The notes beneath the pieces were generated by a model that saw only the letters and a list, made by a program, of their open reading frames with translations, was not told the origin of the DNA and did not search any database. Shown one piece after another: positions 31,797-42,032 of a stretch of 64,000 bases of DNA. The position numbers were made by a program, and so were the translations under genes. This DNA comes from Fonsecaea monophora (lineage: Eukaryota > Ascomycota > Eurotiomycetes > Chaetothyriales > Herpotrichiellaceae). The stretch spans positions 248,001 through 312,000 of the forward strand of contig NW_019173951.1 of assembly GCF_001642475.1 (NCBI RefSeq). The letters run 5' to 3'. Position 1 is the stretch's first letter; each line of letters starts with the position of its first letter.

Positions 31797-33239
31797 CTAT
31801 AAAACAATCCAGATAGTACCTCCCACAACGATGCCGATACACAAGACGGTCAAAATACCGGCGCCAGCTTGATCTCCTTTGGTAATGGGTGAGTGTTGGA
31901 TTGGATCTGCGTCGATGTCTGTCCCAGCATCGGGATCACTCTCGGATGTGCCTCCGGTATTGGCCGTCTTGGGCGCGATTTCTGGACGTATAGTTGATGC
32001 TCCGATGACGGCAAGTGCTTGCATCTGATTCCAAGTCAGTGAGTTGAAGAGGGCTAACCCGGACGTGCGAAAAGAGCATACCTGTTGTCCCACACCCGTG
32101 GAGCCATCAAAGTTTGAATACCACCGCCGCCCACACATGCGCCCATTATCCCCTCCGGTACATTGCTGTGCCGCGGCGTTGGCGCTTGCCCGCAGCTTGG
32201 GCATAATTATGTCGTAAGTATTGGGTACGATTAAGGCTGTAACCGCCATCCAACGAGACAAGTAGGCTTTGAAACTGCTTTGGTCGTTGTTGCACACCAT
32301 GGTTGGTTCACATTGGAACTCGGTCATAATGTCGCCGCCATATTCCGCGGGGAAAAAGAGGTTGAAGGCGCCCTGCAGGATCTGGTTGACCCGGGTTCCC
32401 CACGGTTCAGCCCCATTGGTGAAGTTGTACATGGCAGCAGCTCCCATGAGCATCGTGCCGTAGTTGTAGGTCCACGCATAGTGTGCCACGTCCGTGCAGT
32501 TGTTGTTCACATCCGTGTTGTCCCAAATGTAGAGGACGTCATCTTGATATTGAAATAATGGGCTCCCTGCCATCCAATCCCACATCTGGATTGCCCAGTC
32601 CGCATAGGTCTGGTTCCCGGTGTATCGAGCCAGACGCGCCGCAAGTTGAAAGTTTCCGCCGTTGGAGATGGTATTCTTCAGATTGTAGCCCGAATTGAAA
32701 GAATACACCTGCCACCTCATCCCCCCGTTGCACGTGTTAGCGTCCCAGAGAGTTGATTGAAAATTGAACACTGCTTGAGCCAGAGCCAGCCAAGAAGGAG
32801 CATCGCCTCCAACATCCGGCAGATTGGCTTCAGCAGCGTCCATGGCCGTGAATGCCCAGAATGCTTGGTCGTCCACACCCATGTTCTTGCTCTGGTTGGG
32901 AGGATTGAAGTTCTCTTCGGGTCCAACCTGAAACTGTAAAGCTTGCGTCACGACCGAGTTGTAGCTGTCATCCCCAGTATACTGCCAGTAATTGATAAGA
33001 GATCCAAACATCGCGCCAGCCTCCCACCAGTAATAACAAGCAGTCGAGTCACACGGCCCCGGCAGTAAACCTGGCACTTGACCAGACTGATTGCCCGAAT
33101 AATAGGTCATCATATCGTATGCTAACGTAGAGGTAACAGACTTGATCGAATCTAAGCTGTTGAGGTCCAGAGTGAGCGCATTGGTCAAGGAAAGTAGGCC
33201 GGCCAGCGGCACCAGAGCGGGACATATGCGCGACTTCAT
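31797..33239 (-). CDS. GH76 cell-wall transglycosidase, DFG5/DCW1 type, GPI-anchored
   Basis: Two exons, 33239-32082 and 32024-31797, encode 461 residues. The 57-nt intron (GTATGC..CTGACTTGGAATCAG) has no stop, so an ORF reading would keep 19 extra codons; its removal restores TGVGQQMQALAVIGAS. The signal peptide is MKSRICPALVPLAGLLSLTN, with its ATG at 33239; the frame upstream starts only with GTG. Family landmarks are YYWWEAGAMFGSLINYWQYT (69-88), the catalytic pair D123-D124 in NMGVDDQAFWAFTAMDAAE, and CNGGMRWQ. Many N-glycosylation sequons (NQT, NCT, NFT) are present. The C-terminus ends in a hydrophobic helix (ILTVLCIGIVVGGTIWIVL), a GPI-attachment signal. Homologues cross-link GPI mannoproteins to cell-wall glucan and act at the plasma membrane or wall. 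Confidence 0.93.
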   Translation of the reverse strand: MKSRICPALVPLAGLLSLTNALTLDLNSLDSIKSVTSTLAYDMMTYYSGNQSGQVPGLLPGPCDSTACYYWWEAGAMFGSLINYWQYTGDDSYNSVVTQALQFQVGPEENFNPPNQSKNMGVDDQAFWAFTAMDAAEANLPDVGGDAPSWLALAQAVFNFQSTLWDANTCNGGMRWQVYSFNSGYNLKNTISNGGNFQLAARLARYTGNQTYADWAIQMWDWMAGSPLFQYQDDVLYIWDNTDVNNNCTDVAHYAWTYNYGTMLMGAAAMYNFTNGAEPWGTRVNQILQGAFNLFFPAEYGGDIMTEFQCEPTMVCNNDQSSFKAYLSRWMAVTALIVPNTYDIIMPKLRASANAAAQQCTGGDNGRMCGRRWYSNFDGSTGVGQQVCSFRTSGLALFNSLTWNQMQALAVIGASTIRPEIAPKTANTGGTSESDPDAGTDIDADPIQHSPITKGDQAGAGILTVLCIGIVVGGTIWIVL

Positions 33240-34294
33240 GTTTGGTTGTACGTCGAGCGTCCTCACACAAGATGGAGTTATTGAATAGAAATCGCAGAAG
33301 AATGACCCTCAACTCAGATCCAACTCTGAAAACGAGACTTCAGGAGCAGAAGCGGAGTGACGGAAAAGGAGGTCTGAATGAAGAGAGTGACCAGGGGGAA
33401 CTTTAACGAAGGTAGTGCCCAGTCCGGCCGGGGCGGCGGGAGTTGGGAAATGTCAGTTGCCACGTGGTTGGTATACGAGATACTCAAGGGAGGAATGGCG
33501 TCGAGGGCGAGAGCCGTTTGTTCACGGCGGTGTTGGTGTAAAGGCGAGAACAATGAGAAAATCTGCAATGGACACAAATGAAAGGGAACAGGTGAGATTA
33601 TGGGGAGGACAAGAAGTTGGCGCGAGCCAAGGACTGTAGAAACAACAAAGCGTCACACAGCCACTAGCGACCTTTTCCACCCAAAAGGGAGGCACGGAAG
33701 ATACCCCGCCCATCTGCTGTTGTTCCAAAAGGCGGTGCCGACCTCATAAGGGGGGGCCATGTGTGAGACGTCGTCGCCTTGGCATTGAACCAGGCAGCCA
33801 ATCGGGACTGATATCAAGTCTCCTCCGCCCAGAAAAGACTTGGAGCGGCGGGACAATACACGTCCTTTGTCTTGGCTTGGCTTGGCACAATCTTGCACCG
33901 CCCAAGCACCCAACAGTGCTGATCCTGACGATCTCTTTCTGGCGGAAGCTTCACCCCTAAGATTCTCCCTGAGGCTTGGTGTCGAGGTCCGCAGTCTAGC
34001 TAAATATTGGTTGCGACTTCACCCGGAAAGAGCCAAGGTGGCCATAAACAAGCACATAACGGTCGCTTCGCGTAACCATCCCCTAAACTGTGGTCCAGGC
34101 CTTCTGGGACACTTTGCGCAGTACATAGACATGTTGCTGTATATCAATGCAATAATGCGGGCCCCCAATTGGCAGGCTCATATGATTCAGTACTCCTCGC
34201 TTCGCCTTCGCTCAAATGCATCGATATTGTCGGAATCGTCGTGTCAATATGAATACAGTATTTTTGGTTGACAACTTCTTCGGCTCTTCTGCAA
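33240..34294. other. Intergenic, GH76 promoter
   Basis: About 1.05 kb upstream of the GH76 gene and downstream of the Trk gene. 'cttggcttggcttggc' at about 33872-33887 is a short tandem repeat. ORFs are short and overlapping. Confidence 0.5.
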
Positions 34295-36907
34295 TCACTC
34301 CCGGAGCTTCTCCTCCTTGATGGCCTCAACGCCTGATGCTAATTTGAACATTCCAACACCAAGACCCCGGCGCGCACTGTGAGGTTCGCTATGTCGGTCG
34401 CTGTGGAGTTGGTGCTCCGTTAAGCTTCCTGTTCTGTTGTGTGATCTGTTCGTGTTCGTACGAGAACGGGGACTGAACTCTGGATTCTCGTTGAGATCCC
34501 GCAACCCGGAAGATAAACCCGTCTCAGCCCGGAAATGGCGTCCTTCCATGTTGCCGTCGACGGCCGACATCATTGACTGCCCTCCTATGGACGATCTTCG
34601 ACGTTGTACACGAGACATGACTCTTTCAGCTTCCTTGGCTTCTTTCGCTTGTAGGCTTTCAGAGGGCAAAAGGATGGCCCGGTCAAGCTCGTAGGGGAGT
34701 CCACGATGTCTTCCACGGATCTGCATGGCGATGATCACCAACTTTGAGAGAACGTGGAACTCGGCTGAAAAGGAAGCGTTGATGTTCGGATAGCCCAAAG
34801 AAAGGCCCACAGTGCCGTATGCAGAGACAATTTCGAAGAGGACGGAGAAAAGCGTAAACGCGGATTCGTTGATATTCTGCAGTCTTCCGCCTTCGACAAT
34901 GGCAATGATGAACATTCCCAGAAAGATGTACCACAAGTCAAACGATAGTTGTCTTCGTAAATGCGCGCCGACATAGCTTGGCTCACCCTCGTCTTCGTTC
35001 TCCTCGGATGAAGTCCCGTAGATTCCCAGACTCTTCTCCTCGTACACGTTGGTACGTCGCATAGAAATAGCTATCGGAAAGACGGAAATGTACATCATGA
35101 TCAGATAGCTGACCTGAATGGCAGGGTGGAGTTCGGCCAGATTGACAACGGAAAATCCAGCAGTTCGAGTCGACGCGGCTTGGAAGAGACCGTCCAGAAA
35201 TCGAATACCCCCGGGTAAGGACGTGACTGTGGTATCATTGAGATCGAGAATGATGAAGAAGATTAGGTCCAAACCGTTGAGAATGATGAGAATGGCAAAA
35301 AGCCACCAAGTTGCTTCGCGGGGGAACAGCAGGGTGAAACATCGGCGAGGATGGTCGAGAAGAAATTGGAGCTCTTCCCACAGGGGGGTGCCTTCTCGAA
35401 CACACTTGGACGTGGCCCAGATAACAAGCCTCAACATGCAGGGGAACCCAGTGTTGCCAATGACGATCAGAAAAGTCATCAGCAATAACGGAAAAACGGC
35501 TCGCTGGAATGAGAGCATAGAATTGTTGGTCAAGGTGAAACCGAGGTCGTTGAAAGCCGAAGCACTTGTGAATAGACCCCACCAGACTCTTCCCTGCGAC
35601 TGCTCTGTCACATATTTTCCGAAACTCGTATGGAGGATCCAGGGCACTAAACAGATTATGCCGAGAATGTGAAAACAGAAGAAGTAAAGGACAAGGATCA
35701 GAGCCAGGGCCTTGAGTGCCCGATATTCTATCCCGCCCAGCTCTTCTCGCTGTTCTTCGGTCAGACCGAGAAAAAACGAGTTCCGTCCGATGGTCGGTTG
35801 CCAACTCAGGTATGGGGCGAGCTCCTGTGTACGCGGCGTATTGACCCGATGCAGCGACCGAAACGTATTTGACCCCCTCCGACGGTAAGACCCGGGCTCA
35901 GGGAGATCGTAGGTGTGTGACGGCTGCGTAGACTGTCTAGTGTTGAGTCGGGGAAAGGTGGCAGTTCGGTCCTGGCGGTCTCGCAGAAACTGTGGTTCGT
36001 CGATGGTGATATGTGTAGGAGGCGCACGGTCGTCCGCAGCTCCCCCGTCAGCTCTCGTCTCATCACCACTGGGAGGTTCGGGTACGCTCATGATGGGGCG
36101 CAATAGATTGTCATCAAAGTTGGCATGAACATCATGGGGTCTATCCCCCAGCTCATATTCACGAGGACTGGGGATTCGCAGGGCCGTCGTGTCACTTGGA
36201 TTTCGTTGATTTTCAAGGAAGCGGATGTGTTGCTCTGGATCCATCTGTGGCGGCACCCGCACATCATCGACGGACCGAGTTGTGAGGGGTTTTGGACGGT
36301 GATTAGGCATGTGTCCCTTGAACTCTTCCTGCTCCTCTTGCGAGGTGTCAGACGAATCTACACCCTTTCCATTGCCGTTCTCGAGCTTCTCAGCATCTGC
36401 ATGACCTTGACTGCGTCCGGTGTTTCGTAATATCCGAATCGCTTTTCCTGCGACGCCTGGTCGACCTTGTTCAGGGTCATCCCTTCCGGTGGTCATGGTG
36501 CGTTGTCTCGACTTTGTTCGGCGGAGTGCATTCGAGGTCTTACAGACGTCCTCAAATCGTTTTTCGAACCAATACAACCGGGCAAAGACGACAGCCGAGT
36601 TGACGACAATGGGATTGCACAGCATTGCGAGGAAGAATAGCATGAATTGTTGACCGACTTTGATGTTGTTCACATCGACGGTGTTCAACCCGCTCTGGGT
36701 GCAGGCACCGGAAGCGAAGAAGAGGGAGTCGATATATGAGATGTCACCGATACCGAAGATGATGACCGAACCCAGAATCGTCATTCCAATCATGTACAGA
36801 TAGTGGATGGTGATGAAGTTGAACCTCCTCTTGATGAAAACATCTGGAATGATGTTTCTCTTGCAGAACTCCCAGAAATTCCAGGCCCATTCATAGGCGA
36901 GACCCAT
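34295..36907 (-). CDS. Trk-type high-affinity potassium transporter
   Basis: A single exon of 870 residues with an ATG start (MGLAYEWAWNFWEFCKRNII). Hydrophobic pairs form the four membrane-pore-membrane units of the TrkH/Trk/HKT family. The first pore is FFASGACTQSGLNTVDVNNI (about 64-83). The second includes SASAFNDLGFTLTNNSML, the third ASTRTAGFSVVNLAELHPAI, and the fourth EIVSAYGTVGLSLGYPNINA, each with the conserved filter-type Gly. A ~290-residue hydrophilic loop between the first and second units (about 115-405) is characteristic of fungal Trk1. It is charged and Ser-rich and includes IPSPREYELGD. The ~110-residue C-terminal tail is cytoplasmic. The protein imports K+ at the plasma membrane. 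The genomic frame is continuous, so no intron is needed. Confidence 0.94.
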   Translation of the reverse strand: MGLAYEWAWNFWEFCKRNIIPDVFIKRRFNFITIHYLYMIGMTILGSVIIFGIGDISYIDSLFFASGACTQSGLNTVDVNNIKVGQQFMLFFLAMLCNPIVVNSAVVFARLYWFEKRFEDVCKTSNALRRTKSRQRTMTTGRDDPEQGRPGVAGKAIRILRNTGRSQGHADAEKLENGNGKGVDSSDTSQEEQEEFKGHMPNHRPKPLTTRSVDDVRVPPQMDPEQHIRFLENQRNPSDTTALRIPSPREYELGDRPHDVHANFDDNLLRPIMSVPEPPSGDETRADGGAADDRAPPTHITIDEPQFLRDRQDRTATFPRLNTRQSTQPSHTYDLPEPGSYRRRGSNTFRSLHRVNTPRTQELAPYLSWQPTIGRNSFFLGLTEEQREELGGIEYRALKALALILVLYFFCFHILGIICLVPWILHTSFGKYVTEQSQGRVWWGLFTSASAFNDLGFTLTNNSMLSFQRAVFPLLLMTFLIVIGNTGFPCMLRLVIWATSKCVREGTPLWEELQFLLDHPRRCFTLLFPREATWWLFAILIILNGLDLIFFIILDLNDTTVTSLPGGIRFLDGLFQAASTRTAGFSVVNLAELHPAIQVSYLIMMYISVFPIAISMRRTNVYEEKSLGIYGTSSEENEDEGEPSYVGAHLRRQLSFDLWYIFLGMFIIAIVEGGRLQNINESAFTLFSVLFEIVSAYGTVGLSLGYPNINASFSAEFHVLSKLVIIAMQIRGRHRGLPYELDRAILLPSESLQAKEAKEAERVMSRVQRRRSSIGGQSMMSAVDGNMEGRHFRAETGLSSGLRDLNENPEFSPRSRTNTNRSHNRTGSLTEHQLHSDRHSEPHSARRGLGVGMFKLASGVEAIKEEKLRE

Positions 36908-37923
36908 GGTGTTGGAATCCAGCGATGGAAAGGGATAGAGACCGAGACGAGACTGCCAACTTATTTTCTTAAAGATGCTGTTTCGGCGGGTACTCGGGGT
37001 CGTATATCAGGGCAGGCCAATCCCTTATTTATTAGGGTAGGATCAGGGGAGTGGGAGTGAGGATCAGCATGATGACAGAGAGAACATTGGAGGGAGAGGT
37101 TTTTCGTTGGTCAAGCAGTGGAAACCACATGTTGTACACTGGGAGGAAGGATGAGCTCTGGAACTTCAAGTCGAGGATCTGCGCAGTCAAAGGGCAGAAA
37201 TACCAAAGGGAATTAATGGGATACGCATGCGCATGACGCCAAGTTGAGCAACAGGCACGACACGGCAAAAGAATCTTTCTGGGTATCGAAGTGGAGGGCA
37301 TTCGAGGGGCGCCAGCCACAGTGCCGGGACCCCCGCCAGCCAAAGCTAACTGGGTGCAGTTGGTCAACGGCATTCCGTGCCTTGCTTAACAGTGCTTGTT
37401 TTTCCCTTTGGGCACCTACCACTGGGTAACTCTTATGTCACTTTTGGGGATAGCTGACACCTAAACTAGATGGGGATTTAGGCTTGATTGGATTGGAGGA
37501 CTGGAGACTTTCATGGTGGCCGCGAAGGATTTTCCTCACCTTCACGCATGCAAGAGCGTATCCATTTCACACGTATCAACATCCACATCCACTTCGATTC
37601 AATCCTCAAGTACCACTTGTATACCGCCGCTCTGTCAAAGATTCGCCCGCGAGCGTCTTGTTCCCTGCCCTGCCGTACCACGCGTGCCTACCTACCCAGC
37701 TCCCCTACTCCAAGCGCTTCACGTTGTCCCCCGAAAACTCCAGCCTGCGCTCCGACTGCGCTCCGACCGGGACGGTTACTCGCTTACTCTTACTCATCCC
37801 AGTGCATAGTATTACTCTATCTTCCTTCCCTATTGACACACACTCCCCTGAAAGATGGCTATTATACCCCAGAAATGAACCGGTTGTACCGACCCGCAGC
37901 CCGGAGACAGCGGCTCAATGCGC
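36908..37923. other. Intergenic, Trk promoter region
   Basis: About 1 kb upstream of the Trk gene and downstream of the SnoaL-like gene. Three plus-strand ORFs overlap at 37484-37949 in different frames and have compositional bias only (His/Pro/Ser), so they are not called. The region contains C/T-rich tracts. Confidence 0.5.
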
Positions 37924-38490
37924 CTAAAGCGAACCTGGTGGCTGAGTGATCTTTGGGAGGTGATCACCATTCAAGTTTTTAATCAGCTTGCCAATGCCCG
38001 AATGGCTGTAGTCGTTGGAATTCCACATATCCTTGTGATACCGCACCTTCCCGCTATCATCGAGTGACAACGAGACCAAAGAGTCGACTTCTTTGGGAGT
38101 GTTGACCAGCTTGGGAGTGTACTCCTGCCTAAGTTTGAAGACTATATCGGTTGGTGTGTCCTTGACAACTTCGACCTTTTTGGTTTCCAACTTGGCGAAG
38201 ATCTTAGGGAGCCCATACCACTGGCCGGCGATTTTGTAGCGGGTGTCGCAATAGGACAGGGGGTCGTCATATATCGCCTTTTCTGCATAAACCGACATAT
38301 CCTTCTCGCTGCAACTTCCAGAGTAGAGATTTGTGATTGATGTGACTATGGCCTCATGGTCGGGTGATATCTTCAACGATTGTTCAGGGTGAGGTTCGTA
38401 ATCAACAGTCTGACTGTCATGCCCAGTCAATTGATGTGCATCTGGATGAGGTTCGTACTTGGTATGGATATCTTGTGTGCTCTCTGCCAT
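37924..38490 (-). CDS. SnoaL/NTF2-like fold small protein
   Basis: A single exon of 188 residues; the first true ATG is at 38490 (MAESTQDIHTKYEPHPDAH). Residues about 45-165 fit a cone-shaped NTF2-like/SnoaL-like domain: an N-terminal helix (ITNLYSGSCSEKDMSVYAE), the DDPLSYC strand region, the ARYKIAG-like DTRYKIAGQWYGLPKIF helix and several later strands (VDSLVSLSLDDSGKVRYHKD). It ends KDMWNSNDYSHSGIGKLIKN and GDHLPKITQP, a form common in uncharacterised fungal proteins. No catalytic residues can be assigned, and no signal peptide is present. The N-terminus repeats YEPHP twice (residues about 12-16 and 31-35), a small internal duplication. Confidence 0.78.
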   Translation of the reverse strand: MAESTQDIHTKYEPHPDAHQLTGHDSQTVDYEPHPEQSLKISPDHEAIVTSITNLYSGSCSEKDMSVYAEKAIYDDPLSYCDTRYKIAGQWYGLPKIFAKLETKKVEVVKDTPTDIVFKLRQEYTPKLVNTPKEVDSLVSLSLDDSGKVRYHKDMWNSNDYSHSGIGKLIKNLNGDHLPKITQPPGSL

Positions 38491-40328
38491 GATAGCTGGG
38501 CTCCGACACACAGTAGATGCGTAACAGAATCTTCTGGGCCGGCTATTTGTGTTGAGTGAGAAATGACTATATCAAGAATTATCAATCTTTACAGGCAGGT
38601 CCCTTAATGGGGAGGAAGAAACAACGGTCATGACGACATTGACTCTCAATGAAAGTCGCTGCACCGCAGGCGTCACATTCTGACCATGCAATATGTTTTT
38701 GGTTCCTACTCGATTGGTTCATCAGTCTATAGGGAATGAAAGGTTACCCACGGGTTCAGCAAACATCCAGCAGGTAAAATGAGCGGAAATGAAGTCGTGT
38801 AGGACGAGACATTCCTTCTTCGGACGGACTTTTCGGTACAAATTTCACGTCTTTCTTGTCTCATCACCGGAACATCTTCCCATGCAACATGCAACATGCA
38901 ACATGCTTGTGTATCAAAATAGAGTGTCCCTGACCTCCACCTTCTCCCCGTCTCCTTAGTCAGATGGAGATTGAACCCTGTTCATATCTTTTTTATACCT
39001 CTGCATCTCACCAACTTGTGCCCAAAGAGCAGCAGGAATCTCGGCAAGACGAGGCTCAGCACGCATTACCCCACCGTCCGCCCTGCAGGATCCGGGGACC
39101 CACGACCGATGTAATAACGTCCAAGGATCTATCGCAGTCAGGAGTCGGGCCGAGCATCGTTCGTATCTCGTTCAAGAGACGGGGTTTCATTCATGCATAT
39201 GATGAAGCACGGAAGACGAGGTCACTAGGAGGGATTTGTTGTGTGTGTGTGTGTCTGTCTGTCCCCTCCCCCCCTCTCCTTCTCTTTCTCCCCCAAAAGT
39301 CAACAATGACCAGTGGGCCGGTAACGCAAGAAGTGAGATTACGAATACGACGGGACCTTAACAGCGAGGTTAAGACCGCCGCTCCAGGCAGAGACAAGGC
39401 TGCCCTGCATATATACAAAGTACAAGTACTGGGTGTACACAAGGACAATAAAGTGACGGCATAAACGAAAAACTACTACCTTGGTGCTCCACATGCCACA
39501 TGTTACAGGATGATCAACCGGCAATTGAGCGTCGGATTTAAATTCTTTCGACCAGATATCAGTCTTCTATCGCCAGGTGGACTATAGGACCGCATGAAGA
39601 AAAAAGCTTAGCAGCATCAGCAACACACCACGAAGTTGATTGTTTAAACCCGGCGAGGAAAAGTGTGACGAGCACAAGCCCATCTATGCCTGTTTATGCA
39701 TAGCTTATGATGCGAAAGTTGCCAACGGGGCGGTATGCTAGAGACACCGACAACCAAAGCTAATGCTTCATCGGCCCAATGACATTGGCTTTTGGCGCGC
39801 AGTGCCCTTGTCCAGTACGGTTATCACGGCAGTTTTTCCTTTTTTCTTCTCCTCCTCCGAACCAGATTCTTCGTGACAAAGGAAATGTCGAGATGTTTCC
39901 GTCACCTTTTCCCGTGGACACACACCCAAAATCTCGTTGTCTGACGGAACAAAGACTCGAAATTCCCGGACGGGGGTGGCTCGTCATCCGACCACCGGAC
40001 GAGCAGGAGATCGTGGCGGTTGAAGCGGATCGATGAACAATCTTGAAGTAAATGATGCCCGGTGGTAATAATGGTCCCTGGACAAACCTATGATCTGCGT
40101 GCCAGCACGGGTGGGAGATATGGTGTCTCGGCATAGTGTTGTGTTGCATCGATGCAAATCGCATTAACGAATCCATGATTCTCAACATCCCTTTTTAAAG
40201 ACCTGCTCTTCCTTCTCCTACACACTGCTTTCCATCTCTATCTCTCACACACAGAGTTGTTGTCTGCAGGGTAAACACGTACCACCCCGGTCTCCCCAGC
40301 AGGCTGAAGCACCTGAACAAGGCCCACC
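38491..40328. other. Intergenic, 1.8 kb, divergent promoters with short repeats
   Basis: This lies between the SnoaL-like gene (-) and a DHA1 transporter (+). (CATGCAA)n occurs at about 38881-38906, and a GT/CT microsatellite at about 39239-39290. A TATA-like TTTTTAAAG lies near 40193, followed by a pyrimidine-rich leader before the transporter ATG. No gene is supported; the ORF at 38964-39464 carries the microsatellite and has no motif. Confidence 0.5.
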
Positions 40329-42032
40329 ATGTCCAACTCCCCAACCAACTCGTCCACCTTCACCCTCACAAACGATGTCGAGAGCCAGAAAAGTGGCCCT
40401 TCGAGTAAGAAGGTGCCGCATTGGCGCCTCGTGGCCAGCCAGACCCTCATCACAGACGAAGTCTTGAACCATCGATACAAGGGCTCGGGAACAGAGGAGG
40501 ATCCCTATATTGTCGAGTTCATCCCCGCGGATCCTCGCAATCCCATGGAATTTCCGGATTGGAAGAAGTGGGCCCTCACTCTGACTGTCGCTTTTGCAAC
40601 TCTGGCCGTGGCGTTTGTCTCCACGGCATACACTGCCAGCATAGTGCAGCTCATCGATGCCTTTGATTGCAGTCAAGAGGTCGCAACGCTGGGGGTATCT
40701 CTTTTCGTCCTGGGCTTCGCTATTGGACCGCTTCTCTGGGCGCCGTTGTCAGAGCTGTATGGCCGTCAAGTCCTCTTCTTCGGCACATACGCCGTTCTTA
40801 CCGTATTCAATGCGGGCGCAGCTGGCGTGAACACGATGGCAGGTGTGCTCGTGATGCGATTCTTTGCGGGCACTTTCGGCGCTTCTCCTCTCACCAACGC
40901 CGGCGGTGTCATCGCCGACATATTTCCCTCCAGTCAACGAGGCCTGGGAATGAGCATCTTCGCGGCCGCTCCCTTCCTGGGTCCTTGCATCGGTCCCGTA
41001 GTTGGAGGCTTCATCTCTGAGACAATCGGTTGGCGTTGGGTCGAGGGTGTAATGGCCATCTTCACCGGGTGCCTTTGGATCTTCGGCACCTTGGTCATCC
41101 CAGAAACCTATACCCCTGTCATCCTGTCGCGCCGAGCCAAGGCACTGAGCAAGCGAACGGGTAAGGTCTATATCTCGATTATCGAGAGACGTCAAGGCAA
41201 AGTCACGCCTCAGGCCGCCTTCTCCAAGGCCATCTCGAGGCCATGGGCGTTGCTCTTCCTTGAACCAATCGTCCTTCTCATCTCCATATATATGGCGATT
41301 CTGTACGGCACGCTGTATATGCTCTTCGGTGCTTTCCCCATCGTCTTTGAAGAGGAACGAGGCTGGTCGCAGGGCATCGGTGGCCTCGCCTTCTCCGGTG
41401 TCGCGGTCGGAATGGTCTCGGGCACCGCCTACGCCATCTGGGACAACAAGCGCTATGCCCGCATTGAAGCAGAGCATGGAGGAGAGGCGCCCGCTGAAGC
41501 ACGTCTTCCTCCTGCCGCTGTGGGAGCCATCGCCATTCCCTTGGGCATGTTTTGGTTTGCATGGACCAACTACCCTTCGATCCACTGGATTGTCTGCATC
41601 ATCGCCTCAGCGCCCTTCGGTTTCGGCATGGTCAATGTCTTCCTCGCGTGCATGAATTACCTCATCGACTCATACACCATTTACGCCGCGTCAGTGCTGG
41701 CGGCCAACTCGGTCCTGCGATCCCTGTTCGGCGCCGTCTTCCCCCTCTTCACCGTCCAAATGTATCACAATCTCGGCATCCACTGGGCCAGTTCGATACC
41801 TGCGTTCCTGGCACTCGCCTGCGCCCCGTTTCCGTTCATCTTCTACAAGTATGGTGAGAGCATTCGGATGAAGTGCAAGTATTCCGCCCAGGCACATGAG
41901 GTGATGCAACAGATCAGATCGCAGAACAGGCAAGGTCCAGTGCCGGTGGAGGAGGACGAAGACGACCACCAACAAGACCAACAAGAGAATGAGACCGAGA
42001 AGGTCAAAGAGAAGACTGAAACTCAGACATAG
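40329..42032 (+). CDS. MFS multidrug transporter, DHA1 family (Flr1/Mdr1-like)
   Basis: A single exon of 567 residues with an ATG start in a good context (caccATGtcc). A hydrophilic ~75-residue N-terminus leads to PRNPMEFPDWKKWALTLTVA, the fungal DHA1 entry motif before helix 1. Motif A is APLSELYGRQVLFFGTYAV; motif C is AAPFLGPCIGPVVGGFISET in helix 5; the helix 4 signature is RFFAGTFGASPLTNAGGVIA. The second half begins after a ~60-residue loop containing RRAKALSKRTGKVY. Twelve helices are predicted. Relatives export azoles, polyamines or other hydrophobic compounds across the plasma membrane; the substrate here is unknown. The last 40 residues are acidic and Gln/Glu-rich (VEEDEDDHQQDQQENETE). 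Confidence 0.92.
   Translation: MSNSPTNSSTFTLTNDVESQKSGPSSKKVPHWRLVASQTLITDEVLNHRYKGSGTEEDPYIVEFIPADPRNPMEFPDWKKWALTLTVAFATLAVAFVSTAYTASIVQLIDAFDCSQEVATLGVSLFVLGFAIGPLLWAPLSELYGRQVLFFGTYAVLTVFNAGAAGVNTMAGVLVMRFFAGTFGASPLTNAGGVIADIFPSSQRGLGMSIFAAAPFLGPCIGPVVGGFISETIGWRWVEGVMAIFTGCLWIFGTLVIPETYTPVILSRRAKALSKRTGKVYISIIERRQGKVTPQAAFSKAISRPWALLFLEPIVLLISIYMAILYGTLYMLFGAFPIVFEEERGWSQGIGGLAFSGVAVGMVSGTAYAIWDNKRYARIEAEHGGEAPAEARLPPAAVGAIAIPLGMFWFAWTNYPSIHWIVCIIASAPFGFGMVNVFLACMNYLIDSYTIYAASVLAANSVLRSLFGAVFPLFTVQMYHNLGIHWASSIPAFLALACAPFPFIFYKYGESIRMKCKYSAQAHEVMQQIRSQNRQGPVPVEEDEDDHQQDQQENETEKVKEKTETQT

Noticed and set aside
40749..41585. 278-codon antisense ORF over the DHA1 transporter
   Set aside because: Shadow of the transporter; no recognisable domain.
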